From NCBI RefSeq assembly GCF_011305995.1, contig NZ_CP049910.1:1860001-1924000 (forward strand): a stretch of DNA of 64,000 nucleotides, written 5' to 3'. Each line of letters opens with the position of its first letter. Positions within the stretch are counted from its first letter, which is position 1. The position numbers and the translations under genes are program-made. Shown in pieces: positions 1-9,433 of this stretch. Below the pieces are notes generated by a model, which made no database searches, was not told the DNA's origin, and saw only the letters and a program-made list of their open reading frames with translations. The DNA is from Diaphorobacter sp. HDW4A. Its GTDB lineage: Bacteria > Pseudomonadota > Gammaproteobacteria > Burkholderiales > Burkholderiaceae_C.

Positions 1-2221
1 CGATCACGCGCAGCGGCGTCATCGGAAGGCGGGTGATGGGGTGTGCAAGCGCCGCACTGAGCGCGTTGGCGATGGCGGGCACAGCGAAGTTCACGCTGAT
101 CTCGCCTGCGCCGCGCGGGCCTATGGGATCGTCGGGTGGCAGATTCTCGATGGCGATGAGGTCCATGCGCGGCGCGTCCATGATCGATGGAACGAAATAG
201 GCGTCGAGATTGCGTGCGGTGTAGTGGCCGTCTTCGCATTCGAGCTCCTCCAGCAGGCTCATGCCGAGACCCATGACCGCGCCGCCTTCCATCTGGCCGA
301 GATAGCCTTGGGGTGAAGCGATGGGGCCGAGCGCCGTGCACATAGCAAGGTCCTGCACCCGCACCATGCCGCTCCAGGTGTCGATGCGGACCTGGGCGAT
401 GGCCGCACAGGCGCCGAAGACGAAGTGCGTGTCGTGCGCGTTGACGCTTGGGTCTTCGGCATGCAAATCGATGGTGATGCAGGGGCGTTCATTGCCGAGC
501 ACATGTGCCAGTTCGACAAGGCTTTTGGAGTCGCCACATTGCGCCCTTGCGCGCTCCAATCGTGCTTGCCATTCGGCTCTGACTTCAAGCAGCGCGCGCC
601 AGACCAGCGTGGTCGCGCGTGATGCGGCGACCGGGCCGGAGTCTGGCGTGAAGGCGGTGTCGCCCAGCACCGGGCGCACGTCGTCCGGCGCGCAGGCCAG
701 ATGCTGCACGCAGAGATTGCGGATGGCGCCGCAGAGGTTTTGGCCGAGCTCGGTGAAGCCGCAGCGCAGCTCGACCTTGCCGTCTTCGGCGAGCGCGAGC
801 TGCATGCGGCTTTCGCTCGGCCCGCCTTTGCCGAAGCCATCACTGCGGTGGATCAGCGCAAGGCCGATGCCGTGCAAATAACGGCCATCGGCGCTGCGCC
901 ATTGGTGCGGGCGTTGCCACAGCGGTTGCTGCATGGCGACGTCGAGCGCGCGCTGCGGGCCGTCGAACGCGACCAACTGCTGGCCCAGTGGGCCGGGCGC
1001 ATCGGGCGTTGCGAGGTTGAGTGCGCGGAAGGCGCCTGGCGACATCTGCGCGAGCGCGGCGAGGCGGTCCATGTGTTGCTCGAGCGCGAACTGCACCTGC
1101 ACGGCGCCAAAGCCGCGAAACGCGCCAGCGATGCCGTTGTTGGTGTAAGCGAGCCGCGCGTGAATCTGCACCGCCCGGTAGCGATACGGGCCGGGGGCAT
1201 GCTCGACGGCAGCATCCAGCACTTCGGGGCCATGCGTGGCGTAGGCGCCGGTGTCGGCGAGGATGTCGACTTGCTGGAACGTCAGTCGCCCCTCGGCATC
1301 GATGCCAGTGCGCATGCGGATGCGCATGGGATGGCGCTTGACGCCAAGGTCCACCGACTGCGGCCGGGTGAGGTGCAGGCGCACGGGGCGTTGCGTCTTC
1401 CATGCGAGCAGTGCCGCAATCGGCTGGATCGTGAGCTCGTCCTTGCCGCCATATGAGCCACCCACGGGCGTGCCCACGGCCTGCACCTTGTCGTGTGCGA
1501 GGCAGAGCATGTCGGCGATCACCTGCCGTTCGCGCGCGGGGTTGTGTCCGCCGAAGAACAGGCGCAGCCCGTCCGCGCCATCGGGCTCGGCCACGCAGCC
1601 CTCGGTTTCCAGATAGGTGTGCATCTGGCGCGGCGTGTGGTAGGTGTCTTCGAGCACATGCAGTGTGGTGGCCTGTGCGGCAAGGAGGTCGCCACGTTGA
1701 TGATCGATGCTGTGCAGCAGATTGCCGCCTACGTGCAGATGGGCCGCATCGGGCAGGTCGGCTGCCAGTGCGGATGCCATGTCGTCCACGAGGGGCAGCG
1801 CTTCATATTCCACGTGGATCAGCGCGAGCGCGGCGCTGGCGGTGGTCAGATCGACGGCGGCGACGGCTGCGACCGGATCACCCACGCAGCGCACCTTGTC
1901 CTTGCAGAGCGCGGGCCGGTCCACCTTGCGCAGGCCGTAGCTCGCGGTGCCGGGGATGTCGGCATGGGTGACGACCGCATGGACGCCGGGCAGGGCGGTG
2001 GCTTCGGTGGTGTCGATGCGCAGGATGCGCGCGTGCGGATGCGGACTGCCGAGAATCGCGCCGCGCAGCTGGCCGCTCGCGATGCGGTCGGTGAGAAAAC
2101 CGGGCGAGCCGGTGAGCTTGGCTGCGATGTCGGGGCGGATGTCCTGCGTCAATCGTTCGATGGGCCGCGTCAGCGCATGGGCGGAATGGGGCGGGAGAAA
2201 GGTGGAGGTCAGGTCGTTCAT
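1..2221 (-). CDS. Xanthine dehydrogenase-family molybdenum hydroxylase, large (molybdopterin-binding) subunit, 3' end cut off
   Basis: About 740 residues are present and the frame runs off the left edge, so the C-terminus is missing. The start codon at 2221 lies 11 bases after the stop of the FAD-subunit gene. Near the N-terminus are the family stretches KLTGSPGFLTDR and PHPHARIL, then DKVRCVGDPVAAVAAVDL. Further on are the molybdopterin-domain motifs GGSYGGKDE (around base 1450) and AFRGFGAVQ, whose Arg normally faces the substrate. Known of the family: this subunit carries Mo-pterin and hydroxylates an aromatic N-heterocycle or aldehyde, and passes electrons to 2Fe-2S and FAD subunits. The 2Fe-2S subunit is not in the window and may lie beyond the left edge. 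The neighbouring deaminase suggests a purine-like substrate; this is inference. Confidence 0.88.
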   Translation of the reverse strand, partial: MNDLTSTFLPPHSAHALTRPIERLTQDIRPDIAAKLTGSPGFLTDRIASGQLRGAILGSPHPHARILRIDTTEATALPGVHAVVTHADIPGTASYGLRKVDRPALCKDKVRCVGDPVAAVAAVDLTTASAALALIHVEYEALPLVDDMASALAADLPDAAHLHVGGNLLHSIDHQRGDLLAAQATTLHVLEDTYHTPRQMHTYLETEGCVAEPDGADGLRLFFGGHNPARERQVIADMLCLAHDKVQAVGTPVGGSYGGKDELTIQPIAALLAWKTQRPVRLHLTRPQSVDLGVKRHPMRIRMRTGIDAEGRLTFQQVDILADTGAYATHGPEVLDAAVEHAPGPYRYRAVQIHARLAYTNNGIAGAFRGFGAVQVQFALEQHMDRLAALAQMSPGAFRALNLATPDAPGPLGQQLVAFDGPQRALDVAMQQPLWQRPHQWRSADGRYLHGIGLALIHRSDGFGKGGPSESRMQLALAEDGKVELRCGFTELGQNLCGAIRNLCVQHLACAPDDVRPVLGDTAFTPDSGPVAASRATTLVWRALLEVRAEWQARLERARAQCGDSKSLVELAHVLGNERPCITIDLHAEDPSVNAHDTHFVFGACAAIAQVRIDTWSGMVRVQDLAMCTALGPIASPQGYLGQMEGGAVMGLGMSLLEELECEDGHYTARNLDAYFVPSIMDAPRMDLIAIENLPPDDPIGPRGAGEISVNFAVPAIANALSAALAHPITRLPMTPLRVI

Positions 2222-2232
2222 GGGATGCCCGT

Positions 2233-3021
2233 TCAAAGCAGGCCGCAATGTCCGGCGATCAGTCGACTGCTCATGATCGCGAGCGGTTCTGGAAGCTCTT
2301 TGAGGCAAGCGGCGCGCACGTTGACCAGCGTGGGCCGACGGGCCTCATCCGCCATCAGTTCTTCGACCGCGAGCAAGCGGCGAATCGGTGTGCCGGGTGC
2401 ACCGGCGGCCGCGCGCACCAGCGTGCACCCTCGTGCTGCCGTGGCCCAGCGTATGGCGACGCGCACGCGCGCAGGAGTGAAGGCCGCGCGATGGCCGATC
2501 TTTTCGAATGCGGCATGCGCGGGGCCTTGCAGATTCACGCATGGCAGGTGAAAGGCGAGCATCAGTGGTCGACGGGGGCGTGCTAGCGTCAATTCCAGCG
2601 GCTCGAGCGTGCCGTCCGCCAGTTCTGCAAGCGCATCGAGCACCAGAAGCACCGGGCCCGTGTCACCCATGCCCCAGCCGATATTGCCGCCCAAGGTTCC
2701 CAGGCGGCGCACGCCTGCTGCGCCGAGTTGGGCCAGCGCATCGCAGAGCAGCGGCGCGTGCTCGCGCACGAGCGCATCGAGGCGAATGGTTTCTAGACGC
2801 GCATTCGCGCCGATGCGCAGGTGCTCACCTTGCAGCGCGATGCCCTGCGTCTGCGGCCAAGTCTGGGTATTGATAAAGTAAGTGTCCGGTGGGGCTTGGC
2901 GCGTCATGCCTGTCCACTCCTGCTGGACCACGGTGCCGCCCGCGATGAAGCGCGCGCGCGCGCCGAGTTCTTCTGCCAGAGCCTGCGCGGCCTGTGGTGT
3001 GGCGGGCGATATCAGTTGCAT
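2233..3021 (-). CDS. Xanthine dehydrogenase-family FAD-binding subunit (CoxM/XdhB-like)
   Basis: 262 residues, close to the 260-290 usual for a stand-alone FAD subunit. Two flavin-binding signatures are visible: IAGGT at residues 26-30 and LGTLGGNIGWG at about 107-117. The protein accepts electrons from the Fe-S subunit and reduces FAD, then NAD+ or another acceptor. The gene lies 7 bases after the deaminase stop and 11 bases before the molybdopterin subunit, so the three are almost certainly co-transcribed. The order FAD subunit then large subunit is common in CO-dehydrogenase-type operons. Confidence 0.88.
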   Translation of the reverse strand: MQLISPATPQAAQALAEELGARARFIAGGTVVQQEWTGMTRQAPPDTYFINTQTWPQTQGIALQGEHLRIGANARLETIRLDALVREHAPLLCDALAQLGAAGVRRLGTLGGNIGWGMGDTGPVLLVLDALAELADGTLEPLELTLARPRRPLMLAFHLPCVNLQGPAHAAFEKIGHRAAFTPARVRVAIRWATAARGCTLVRAAAGAPGTPIRRLLAVEELMADEARRPTLVNVRAACLKELPEPLAIMSSRLIAGHCGLL

Positions 3022-3028
3022 CGCGGGA

Positions 3029-3550
3029 TCAGCGGGTGGCCCAGAAGCGTTGCTGCATCTCGGCGATCTCGGCTTCCATTTCGGGCACCGGGCCGATCAG
3101 TTCGACCGGCTTCTGGCAGTGGTCGAACACATAGCGGGACGACACACTCATGGTCGGGTTTTCGACATGGCTGCCGGTGCAGCCGAGCAGCGCGTGTTCG
3201 GTCATGCCGAACACCACGCGGCCGATGTTGGCCCAGTAGGCCGTGCCCGCGCACATACAGCAGGGCTCGACTGTGGTGTAGAGCGTGCAGCCCCAGAGAT
3301 AGTCGGACGTGAAGTTGGTGGCCGCCACGCGCGCGAGGGTCGATTCGGCGTGGTTCACCGCGTCGATATTGCATTGCTCGAGCAGCACGGTTTCCTGATC
3401 GGGGCCGACAAGGATGGCGCCGAAGGGATGGTGGCCGAGGCCAATGGCGCGCTCAGCCACGCGCTGGGCGTGGCGCAGATGACGCTGGATCTGTTCGGGC
3501 GTGGGCGCCAGGCCTTGTGCGGGGAGTGTGGATGAGGTGGTTTGATTCAT
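3029..3550 (-). CDS. Cytidine/guanine deaminase-like nucleobase deaminase
   Basis: 173 residues from the ATG at 3550; an upstream in-frame ATG at 3619 would run into the permease gene and adds no recognisable sequence. The zinc site of the cytidine deaminase superfamily is complete: HAE at residues 67-69 (His ligand and Glu proton shuttle) and PCCMC at 96-100 (two Cys ligands). Length and layout resemble guanine deaminase GuaD of Bacillus and tRNA-adenosine deaminases. Next to a xanthine-dehydrogenase-type enzyme the simplest reading is guanine (or a related aminopurine) to xanthine, followed by hydroxylation. The exact substrate cannot be read from the sequence. Confidence 0.82.
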   Translation of the reverse strand: MNQTTSSTLPAQGLAPTPEQIQRHLRHAQRVAERAIGLGHHPFGAILVGPDQETVLLEQCNIDAVNHAESTLARVAATNFTSDYLWGCTLYTTVEPCCMCAGTAYWANIGRVVFGMTEHALLGCTGSHVENPTMSVSSRYVFDHCQKPVELIGPVPEMEAEIAEMQQRFWATR

Positions 3551-3575
3551 GCGGTGGCTCGATTCGACAAAGGGG

Positions 3576-4358
3576 TTACGTCGCGCTCTGGCTCCAGGGG
3601 AAGAAGCGCTTGTGCACAAACTGCACTGCGCCGTACAGCGAAAGGCTGCACAGCACCAGCAGGATCAGCGATGCGAAAGCGACGGGCACCTTGAAGGAAG
3701 ACGTGGCGAACAGGATGAGGTAGCCGAGACCCTTTTCGGCTGCGACGAATTCGGCCACCACGGCACCGACGATGGCCAGCGTGATTGACACCTTGAGCGC
3801 CGAGAATACGTACGGAATCGCAAATGGCAGGCGGATCTGCCAATACTGGCGCGCGGTGGTGGCGCGCAGCGAGCGCGAGAGTTCCACCAGCTCGGCGGGC
3901 ACCGACGCGAGGCCGAGCGCGGTCGACACCACCAGCGGGAAGAACGCGATCAGCGTGGTGATCACCACGCGTGGCAGCATGCCCGCGCCGAGCGTGACCA
4001 CGATGATGGGCGCGATGGCGACGATGGGGGTCGACTGGATCACCACGAGCCACGGCATGATGATGCGCGAGAGCAGCGGTGAACGGGTGATGGCGATGGC
4101 CAGCGGCAGGGCCAGCGCAATCGCTACCGCGTAACCGACGAGCGCGACCTCGAGCGTGGCGCGCAGATGCTCGAACCAGCGCGCGGGTCCAAGCTCGCGT
4201 GCTGCCTGGAGGATGGCGGTGGGCGCGGGAACGATGTATTCGGGCAGCTTGAGCAGGCGGCAGGCGGCCTCCCAAAGGCACAGAGCGATCAGAAAGACGA
4301 ACAGCGAGGCGTGACGTTGGATGAGTGAGGAAAACGTGGAAGGTTGGGAGGAGGACAT
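3576..4358 (-). CDS. ABC transporter permease (SsuC/TauC/ThiX-like)
   Basis: 260 residues, hydrophobic, with about six membrane segments beginning at residue 17 (FVFLIALCLWEAACRLL). It has the binding-protein-dependent permease domain, including the IVVTLGAGMLPRVVI stretch before the EAA-type coupling loop and the repeated LSRSLRATT sequence. The ssuC/tauC/thiX class imports sulfonates, pyrimidine precursors or related small organics with an NMT1-type binding protein. It lies between the ATPase gene and the deaminase gene on the same strand, so transport is tied to the molybdenum hydroxylase pathway. Confidence 0.9.
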   Translation of the reverse strand: MSSSQPSTFSSLIQRHASLFVFLIALCLWEAACRLLKLPEYIVPAPTAILQAARELGPARWFEHLRATLEVALVGYAVAIALALPLAIAITRSPLLSRIIMPWLVVIQSTPIVAIAPIIVVTLGAGMLPRVVITTLIAFFPLVVSTALGLASVPAELVELSRSLRATTARQYWQIRLPFAIPYVFSALKVSITLAIVGAVVAEFVAAEKGLGYLILFATSSFKVPVAFASLILLVLCSLSLYGAVQFVHKRFFPWSQSAT

Positions 4359-4399
4359 GGAGACGGGAGACCTTTCGCTGATGGACGGCGCTGACGGAG

Positions 4400-5173
4400 C
4401 TATTCAGGCTTGCGGCTGAACACCTGCTCGCGGATGTCGTTGGCCATCTGGTTGAATAGGGGATCGGCCAGCGTCGCCATGCTGCGCGGGCGCGGCAGCG
4501 GCACGTCGATGACGTCGGCCACGCGACCGGGTCGGGCGCTCATCACGACGATGCGGTCGGACAACAGCAGCGCCTCCTGGATCGAGTGGGTGACGAAGAC
4601 AACGGTCTTGGGTCGCTCGTTCCAGATGCGCAGCAGCTCGAAGCTCATCTCGTCGCGTGTGAGCGCATCGAGCGCGGAGAACGGCTCGTCCATGAGCAGG
4701 ATTTCCGGGTCGTGCAGCAGCGAGCGCGCAATGGACACGCGCTGCTGCATGCCGCCCGACAGCTCGTTGGGGCGCTTGTGGCCAAAGTCCTTCAGGCCAA
4801 TCATCGAGAGCAGTTCTTGCGCGCGCTGTTGCTCCTTGGTGTCGACGCGGCCGAACTTGTGGCGCATCGGAAAGGTGATGTTGTCGAGCACACTGAGCCA
4901 GGGCAGCAACGTGGGTTTCTGGAACACCATGCCGATCTCGTCGCGCGGCTCGGTCACGGGGTGGTCGAAGATGCGCACCTCACCGCTGCTCGGGCGCAGC
5001 AGGCCAGCGACCAAGCGCAGGATGGTGGATTTGCCGCAGCCCGAGGGGCCGATCAGCGAGACGAATTCATTGCGCCGCAGATGCAGATCGACGCCCTGCA
5101 GGGCGGTGACGGGACTGCCATCGCTGGAGACAAAGGTCTGGGTGACCGCGTTGAGATCGATTACATGTTGCAT
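4400..5173 (-). CDS. ABC transporter ATP-binding protein (SsuB/TauB-like)
   Basis: 257 residues. Walker A GPSGCGKST is at 42-50, the Q-loop at VFQKPTLLP (83-91), the ABC signature LSGGMQQR at 138-145 and Walker B ILLMDEP at 158-164, with the switch His in FVTHS further on. All catalytic residues are present, so it should be active. It powers the importer formed with the permease downstream and the binding protein upstream on the same strand. Confidence 0.93.
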   Translation of the reverse strand: MQHVIDLNAVTQTFVSSDGSPVTALQGVDLHLRRNEFVSLIGPSGCGKSTILRLVAGLLRPSSGEVRIFDHPVTEPRDEIGMVFQKPTLLPWLSVLDNITFPMRHKFGRVDTKEQQRAQELLSMIGLKDFGHKRPNELSGGMQQRVSIARSLLHDPEILLMDEPFSALDALTRDEMSFELLRIWNERPKTVVFVTHSIQEALLLSDRIVVMSARPGRVADVIDVPLPRPRSMATLADPLFNQMANDIREQVFSRKPE

Positions 5174-5242
5174 GGCGAGGCGCAGACGGAAGGCGGTGGG
5201 TTCGCGGCGAAGTTGTCGCCGCGAACAAGGAAGGCGATGCGC

Positions 5243-6235
5243 TTATTTGGCAAGGAAGCTACGGTCCACGAGCTGCTCGGGATTGATCTTGCCTAGGTCG
5301 TAGCTCATCGACTGCGCGACCCAGCTCCAGGTGGCTCCCAACAGTTTGGCGTCGTAGGCACCCATGCCGTCGCGCTGGCTGATCTCGTTCTTGAGCAGCG
5401 GGATCGACGATTCGAACTCGGCCTTGATGACAGCGACATCGGCCTCGGGCACTTGTGCCTTCAAGGCTTCTGCGGCCTTCTGCGGTTGCGCTATGGAGAA
5501 CGTGAGCGACTTGGAAAGGGCGCGCAGATAGCGCTTGAGCACTTCGGGGCGTTCCTTGATGATCTTGTCGCTCGCGAGCGCCGACCAACCGTAGCCGTCG
5601 AGACCGAATTTTGTCCACGGCAACACGGCGAGCTCCTTGTTCGCCTGCTTGAGCACGGCGCTGAACGCGGGCGCGACGGTCACCCAGTTGATGGTGGCGT
5701 CCACGCGGCCCTGCGCGAGCATGGGCGCGAGTGTGGCCGGGTCGGTCTTGATCACCTTGATCTTCGCGGGATCGACGCCGTTCTTCTGCAGCACAACGGG
5801 CCACAGCGCGTTGGACGACGAGAACGTGGGCATGGCGACGGTCTTGCCCTCCATGTCCTTGAGCGACTTGATCTGGCTGTCGGCGCGGGTGAACAACGCA
5901 TCGGGCTGGCTGGAATAGAGCGACATCACGGCCTTGACGGGCACGGGCGACTTGCTTTCGGCGGCCGCCATCATCAGCGCGGAGATGCCGCCAAAGCCCA
6001 CATCGGCTGCGCCCGAGGCGACTTTGGTGACGGCGTCTGACGAGCCACGCCCGGGAACGATCTTGACCTCAAGACCCTCGGCCTTGAAGAAGCCTTGCTG
6101 CACGCCGGCATAGACAAAGGCCTTGTCGCCACCGGGCAGCCAGTCGAGCTGGACGGTGAGCGAATCGGCCGCGTGAACAGCTGCGGCGCCAAAGGCAAGC
6201 AGCAGGGAAGCGAGAAGAGGGCGCATGGTCATCAT
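5243..6235 (-). CDS. ABC transporter periplasmic substrate-binding protein (NMT1/SsuA-like)
   Basis: 330 residues. An N-terminal signal peptide (residues about 4-22, ending AVHA before ADSLTV) sends it to the periplasm. The mature start TVQLDWLPGGDKAFVYAG is typical of the NMT1/THI5-like family, whose members bind hydroxymethylpyrimidine, riboflavin, sulfonates or aromatics. AAESKSPVPVKAVMSLY and the VDPAKIKVIKTDPA region fit the two-lobed fold. Two further ATG codons follow the first within four residues, so the start may shift slightly. Ligand identity is unknown; the operon hints at a heterocycle. Confidence 0.9.
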   Translation of the reverse strand: MMTMRPLLASLLLAFGAAAVHAADSLTVQLDWLPGGDKAFVYAGVQQGFFKAEGLEVKIVPGRGSSDAVTKVASGAADVGFGGISALMMAAAESKSPVPVKAVMSLYSSQPDALFTRADSQIKSLKDMEGKTVAMPTFSSSNALWPVVLQKNGVDPAKIKVIKTDPATLAPMLAQGRVDATINWVTVAPAFSAVLKQANKELAVLPWTKFGLDGYGWSALASDKIIKERPEVLKRYLRALSKSLTFSIAQPQKAAEALKAQVPEADVAVIKAEFESSIPLLKNEISQRDGMGAYDAKLLGATWSWVAQSMSYDLGKINPEQLVDRSFLAK

Positions 6236-6294
6236 GGTGGTGTTCCTGAAGAGCGGGTGAACTGGGTGGGAAAACTGGATGAACGAAAAGTGGT

Positions 6295-7110
6295 TCAGTG
6301 CATCGCAGCGCTTGGGTTATTCGACATCGGCAAGGCATCGAGCAGTGGCAGCAGTCGGGCGGTGAGCAGCTCGGGGCGGACGAGTTGCGGCACATGTCCA
6401 CAGGCCAGCGAGATGCAGTCCGCACCCGGGGTGAGCCGCTGCATGCAGCGCTGCAGCGGCAGCGAGACGGAGCGGTCTTCGGTGCATTCCACGTAGATGC
6501 GTGGTACGCGGCCGTAGCGTTCCGGGGTCAACTGGTTGTGCATGGATCTTCCACTTTCGGGTTGTGCTGCGAGGCGCATTGCTGCATCGCGTGCAGCGCT
6601 TTCCTCGCAGTCTTGCAAGAACAGTGCCATGGCGGCATCGACGGGAACATGGCTTGCGGTGCGGGTCTCGTTCCAGATCAGATGCTGGCCCACGCCTTGG
6701 TAGTCGAAGCCGGGGTTGTCTTGTTGGCAGCGCGCGATCACGTCGGCAAAGCCCCATCCATCGGGCACCATCATTCCGGCCAGATAGACGAGTGCGCGCA
6801 CGCGCTCGGGCATGGCCTCGGCGACTTGTGATGCGGTCATGCCGCCGCCGCTGTGACCCAGCACCACGGCCGGTGCGTCCAGTGATGCGAGCAGTTCGAC
6901 CACATGATCGGTGTAGCCCGGCAACGTGGCAGCGCGTGCGTGATCGCGGCTGTGGCCATTGCCCGGCAGATCGACCGCATGCACCTGCCAGCCCGCGTTT
7001 TCAAGCCACGGCGTCCACGCCGAGAAGGCCCAGCTGCCTTGCCACGCGCCATGGATGAGGATGATGTGCGGGCGTGACGCGCTGTCGTTCGCTGTGTTCA
7101 AGTCATTCAT
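6295..7110 (-). CDS. Alpha/beta-fold hydrolase
   Basis: 271 residues, preceded by GGGAG about 8 bases before the ATG. The oxyanion segment HGAW is at 20-23, the nucleophile elbow GHSGG at 85-89 (Ser87), and a late ACGHVPQLVRP supplies the catalytic His. The form HGAWQGSW with GHSGGG is close to the plant methylesterase/hydroxynitrile lyase-like and EstC-like group. Position between the 2OG oxygenase and the binding-protein gene suggests it hydrolyses an ester, amide or lactone in the same pathway. Substrate unknown. Confidence 0.82.
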   Translation of the reverse strand: MNDLNTANDSASRPHIILIHGAWQGSWAFSAWTPWLENAGWQVHAVDLPGNGHSRDHARAATLPGYTDHVVELLASLDAPAVVLGHSGGGMTASQVAEAMPERVRALVYLAGMMVPDGWGFADVIARCQQDNPGFDYQGVGQHLIWNETRTASHVPVDAAMALFLQDCEESAARDAAMRLAAQPESGRSMHNQLTPERYGRVPRIYVECTEDRSVSLPLQRCMQRLTPGADCISLACGHVPQLVRPELLTARLLPLLDALPMSNNPSAAMH

Positions 7111-7125
7111 TTCGCAACTCCCCGT

Positions 7126-8097
7126 TCAACCGTAGGTGCGGCGGTAGCACTCGATCTGGTGCTCTTCCACGGTGACCGTGGGGTAGAGCGGAGCGGCACC
7201 GTCGGCAAGGCAAGTGGAGATGCATTCGACGCGGTGCAGCGGGTTGCCGGTGAAGAAGAAGGGCACGGAATAACGCTCGCGGCCCGACACGTTGATCACG
7301 CGATGCAGCGTGGAAACATAGCGGCCGTTGGTCCAGCGCGCGAACAGATCGCCGATGTTCACGACATAGGTGCTGGGCACGGGTGGTGCGTCGATCCAGC
7401 GCTGCGTCTGCATGTCCCGCACTTGCAGGCCACCCATCGCGTCCTGCAGCAGCAGCGTGATGCCGCCAAAGTCGGTGTGCTCGCCGCAGCCCTTTTCACC
7501 GGGCAGCGGGTTACCAGGCTGTGGCGGGTAGTGCAGCAGGCGCAGCGTGGCGGCAGCATCCTTCAGGTAGTCGTCGAAGAAGGATTCGGGCATGGCCAGC
7601 GAGAGCGCAAGCCCGCGCACCAGCGTTTCGCCGAGTTCAAATGCTGCTTCGTAGTAGCGCTGCATCACCGCGCGAAATGCGGGCAGCGCAGTGGGCCATT
7701 GGTTGGGGCCGGTGTTGAAGCGCCCGGCAATGACGCGTGGATCATCGACGGGAACCTCGCGGCCCACATAGAAGCTCTCCTTGAGATCGGGCGGAGCGCC
7801 GGCCTCCAGCGTCTGCGCGCGCAGTGGCTCGTAGCCTCGGTTGCAGGGCGAGAGGCGTTTGTCGATGGCGCATTTTTTCTCCATCTTCTGCGAGAAGAAT
7901 TCGCGGCTCTGTGCGAACACGCTGGCGATCAGTGCCTCATCCACGCCGTGGTTGGTGATGTAGAAAAATCCGCGCTGTTCGCAGGCCTGGCGTAACTGCG
8001 CGGCCACGGCCTTGCGTGCATCGGGATCGCTGCCGCGCAGCGCTGCGACGTCGATCAGCGGGAGTTGCAAGGTGCTCGATGTGGGCTCGTTTTTCAT
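7126..8097 (-). CDS. 2-oxoglutarate/Fe(II)-dependent oxygenase, isopenicillin N synthase-like
   Basis: 323 residues. The N-terminal DIOX_N region starts LPLIDVAAL at 13-20 and includes GFFYITNHGV at 43-52. The iron triad is intact: His207 and Asp209 in HTDFGG, and His265 in LHRVI. The 2-oxoglutarate-binding R-x-S (RYS, 275-277) is also present. It should hydroxylate, or oxidatively demethylate or cleave, an organic substrate with 2-oxoglutarate and O2. The gene heads the co-directional run that ends in the molybdenum hydroxylase, 15 bases before the hydrolase gene. Bacterial members near XDH and nucleobase deaminase genes are rarely characterised. Confidence 0.88.
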   Translation of the reverse strand: MKNEPTSSTLQLPLIDVAALRGSDPDARKAVAAQLRQACEQRGFFYITNHGVDEALIASVFAQSREFFSQKMEKKCAIDKRLSPCNRGYEPLRAQTLEAGAPPDLKESFYVGREVPVDDPRVIAGRFNTGPNQWPTALPAFRAVMQRYYEAAFELGETLVRGLALSLAMPESFFDDYLKDAAATLRLLHYPPQPGNPLPGEKGCGEHTDFGGITLLLQDAMGGLQVRDMQTQRWIDAPPVPSTYVVNIGDLFARWTNGRYVSTLHRVINVSGRERYSVPFFFTGNPLHRVECISTCLADGAAPLYPTVTVEEHQIECYRRTYG

Positions 8098-8260
8098 CGG
8101 TCTGTGCTCGGTTGGAAGGTGCGATGCGACTCAGTTTAAAAAACGCGGAGCGCTCGCGATAGCACGTTTTTTTGCGTGGGGCGATGCCGAAATGCGAGCA
8201 CTCAGCACCCGCTGTTCGGGCTTGCTTTTTCTTGGTGCATGGCGCACCGAACTGGCACTT

Positions 8261-9223
8261 TCAGCGTACGGAAATCTTGCGCGACGACCCATTTCGGGGA
8301 CTCAGCATCCGGCCTTCATCGCCTTCACGCTGCGCGATGATTTCGCTCGCAATGTGGATGAAGGCATCGAGCGCGGGCGGCAGGGTGCGGCCCGCGCGCA
8401 CATAGACGCCGAGTTCCGAATGGATGGGCTGCGGCGTGTCGAGCGGCACATGCACCAGCCGCGCTTCCTGCAGCTCACGCTCCAGGCCGAGACGGCTTTG
8501 AAAGAACAGACCGATGCCGCGCTCCACCAACTGCTTGGCCAGCTCGATCGAAGAGCTTTCCATGACCACGTTGAGCGGACGCTTGTGGTGCGATATCACC
8601 GGTTGCAGCAGACCGTGCATCGACAGTTCGGGCGTCGGCAGAATCATCGGGTAGGCCGTGCAGGTGGGAAAGTCCACGCGTTCCAGACGGCTGATCGGAT
8701 GGCCCGGCGGCACGATGGCGCCGAGCCGGAACCGGCCCATGGTGCATTGGTGCAGACCGTCGTCGCGGTCGATGGAAAAGCCGATGCCGATGTCCGCGTC
8801 GCCGTGAATCACCGCCTTGACTGCTTGGGCGGAGCCGCAGGTCACGAGATGGATATGCACCGCCGGGTAGCGCTCGTGCATGCGGGTGAGCACGTTGGGC
8901 ATCAGGTCCGCGTTCACCCCCTCGACCGACGCCACGCTGACCGAGCCGCGCCGCACGCCGCGCAGCATCTCGAGTTCGCTGCGCAGCCGCACTTCGTCCT
9001 GCAGCACGGTGATCACATGGCGCGAGAACACCTCGCCCGCAGGCGTGAGTCGCAACCCCTGCGACATGCGCTCGAACAGCGGCGAGCCGATTTCGTCCTC
9101 GAGCTGTAGCAACTGCCGGTTGACGGCGGACGAGGCCACATGCAGGCGGCGTGCCGCCTCGCGGATCGATCCCGAACGGCGGATCATGTCGAAGTATTTA
9201 ATGGATCGGGCGTGGATATGCAT
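8261..9223 (-). CDS. LysR-family transcriptional regulator
   Basis: 320 residues from the ATG at 9223 (MHIHARSIKYFDMI). A longer in-frame reading back to 9448 would cross into the tRNA gene, so the shorter start is chosen. The winged HTH is at residues 1-60 (SGSIREAARRLHVASSAVNRQL), followed by the substrate-binding domain. It sits upstream of, and in the same direction as, the oxygenase-hydrolase-transporter-XDH run with a 163-base gap. It probably controls that operon, although LysR genes are more often divergent from their targets. Confidence 0.9.
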   Translation of the reverse strand: MHIHARSIKYFDMIRRSGSIREAARRLHVASSAVNRQLLQLEDEIGSPLFERMSQGLRLTPAGEVFSRHVITVLQDEVRLRSELEMLRGVRRGSVSVASVEGVNADLMPNVLTRMHERYPAVHIHLVTCGSAQAVKAVIHGDADIGIGFSIDRDDGLHQCTMGRFRLGAIVPPGHPISRLERVDFPTCTAYPMILPTPELSMHGLLQPVISHHKRPLNVVMESSSIELAKQLVERGIGLFFQSRLGLERELQEARLVHVPLDTPQPIHSELGVYVRAGRTLPPALDAFIHIASEIIAQREGDEGRMLSPRNGSSRKISVR

Positions 9224-9433
9224 GCCCCAATCTGGAGCAGATTGCGTGCCAGTGACCACATCGTTGCAGTGCGTGGATTCAGTCGTGCCGTGGAGAGGTG
9301 ACACGCGGTGCTCGCAGGAATGTGCAATTTGCGCGTTGCCGATGTCGTTTCGGCAGCTGCTTACATTCGAGGATGAATGCGGCGCGCAAAACAAAAAGCC
9401 TCCCGAATCAGTGATTCGAAAGGCTTTTGAAGA

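Noticed and set aside
8012..9109. A 365-codon plus-strand frame
   Set aside because: Antisense to the LysR gene, with no motifs.
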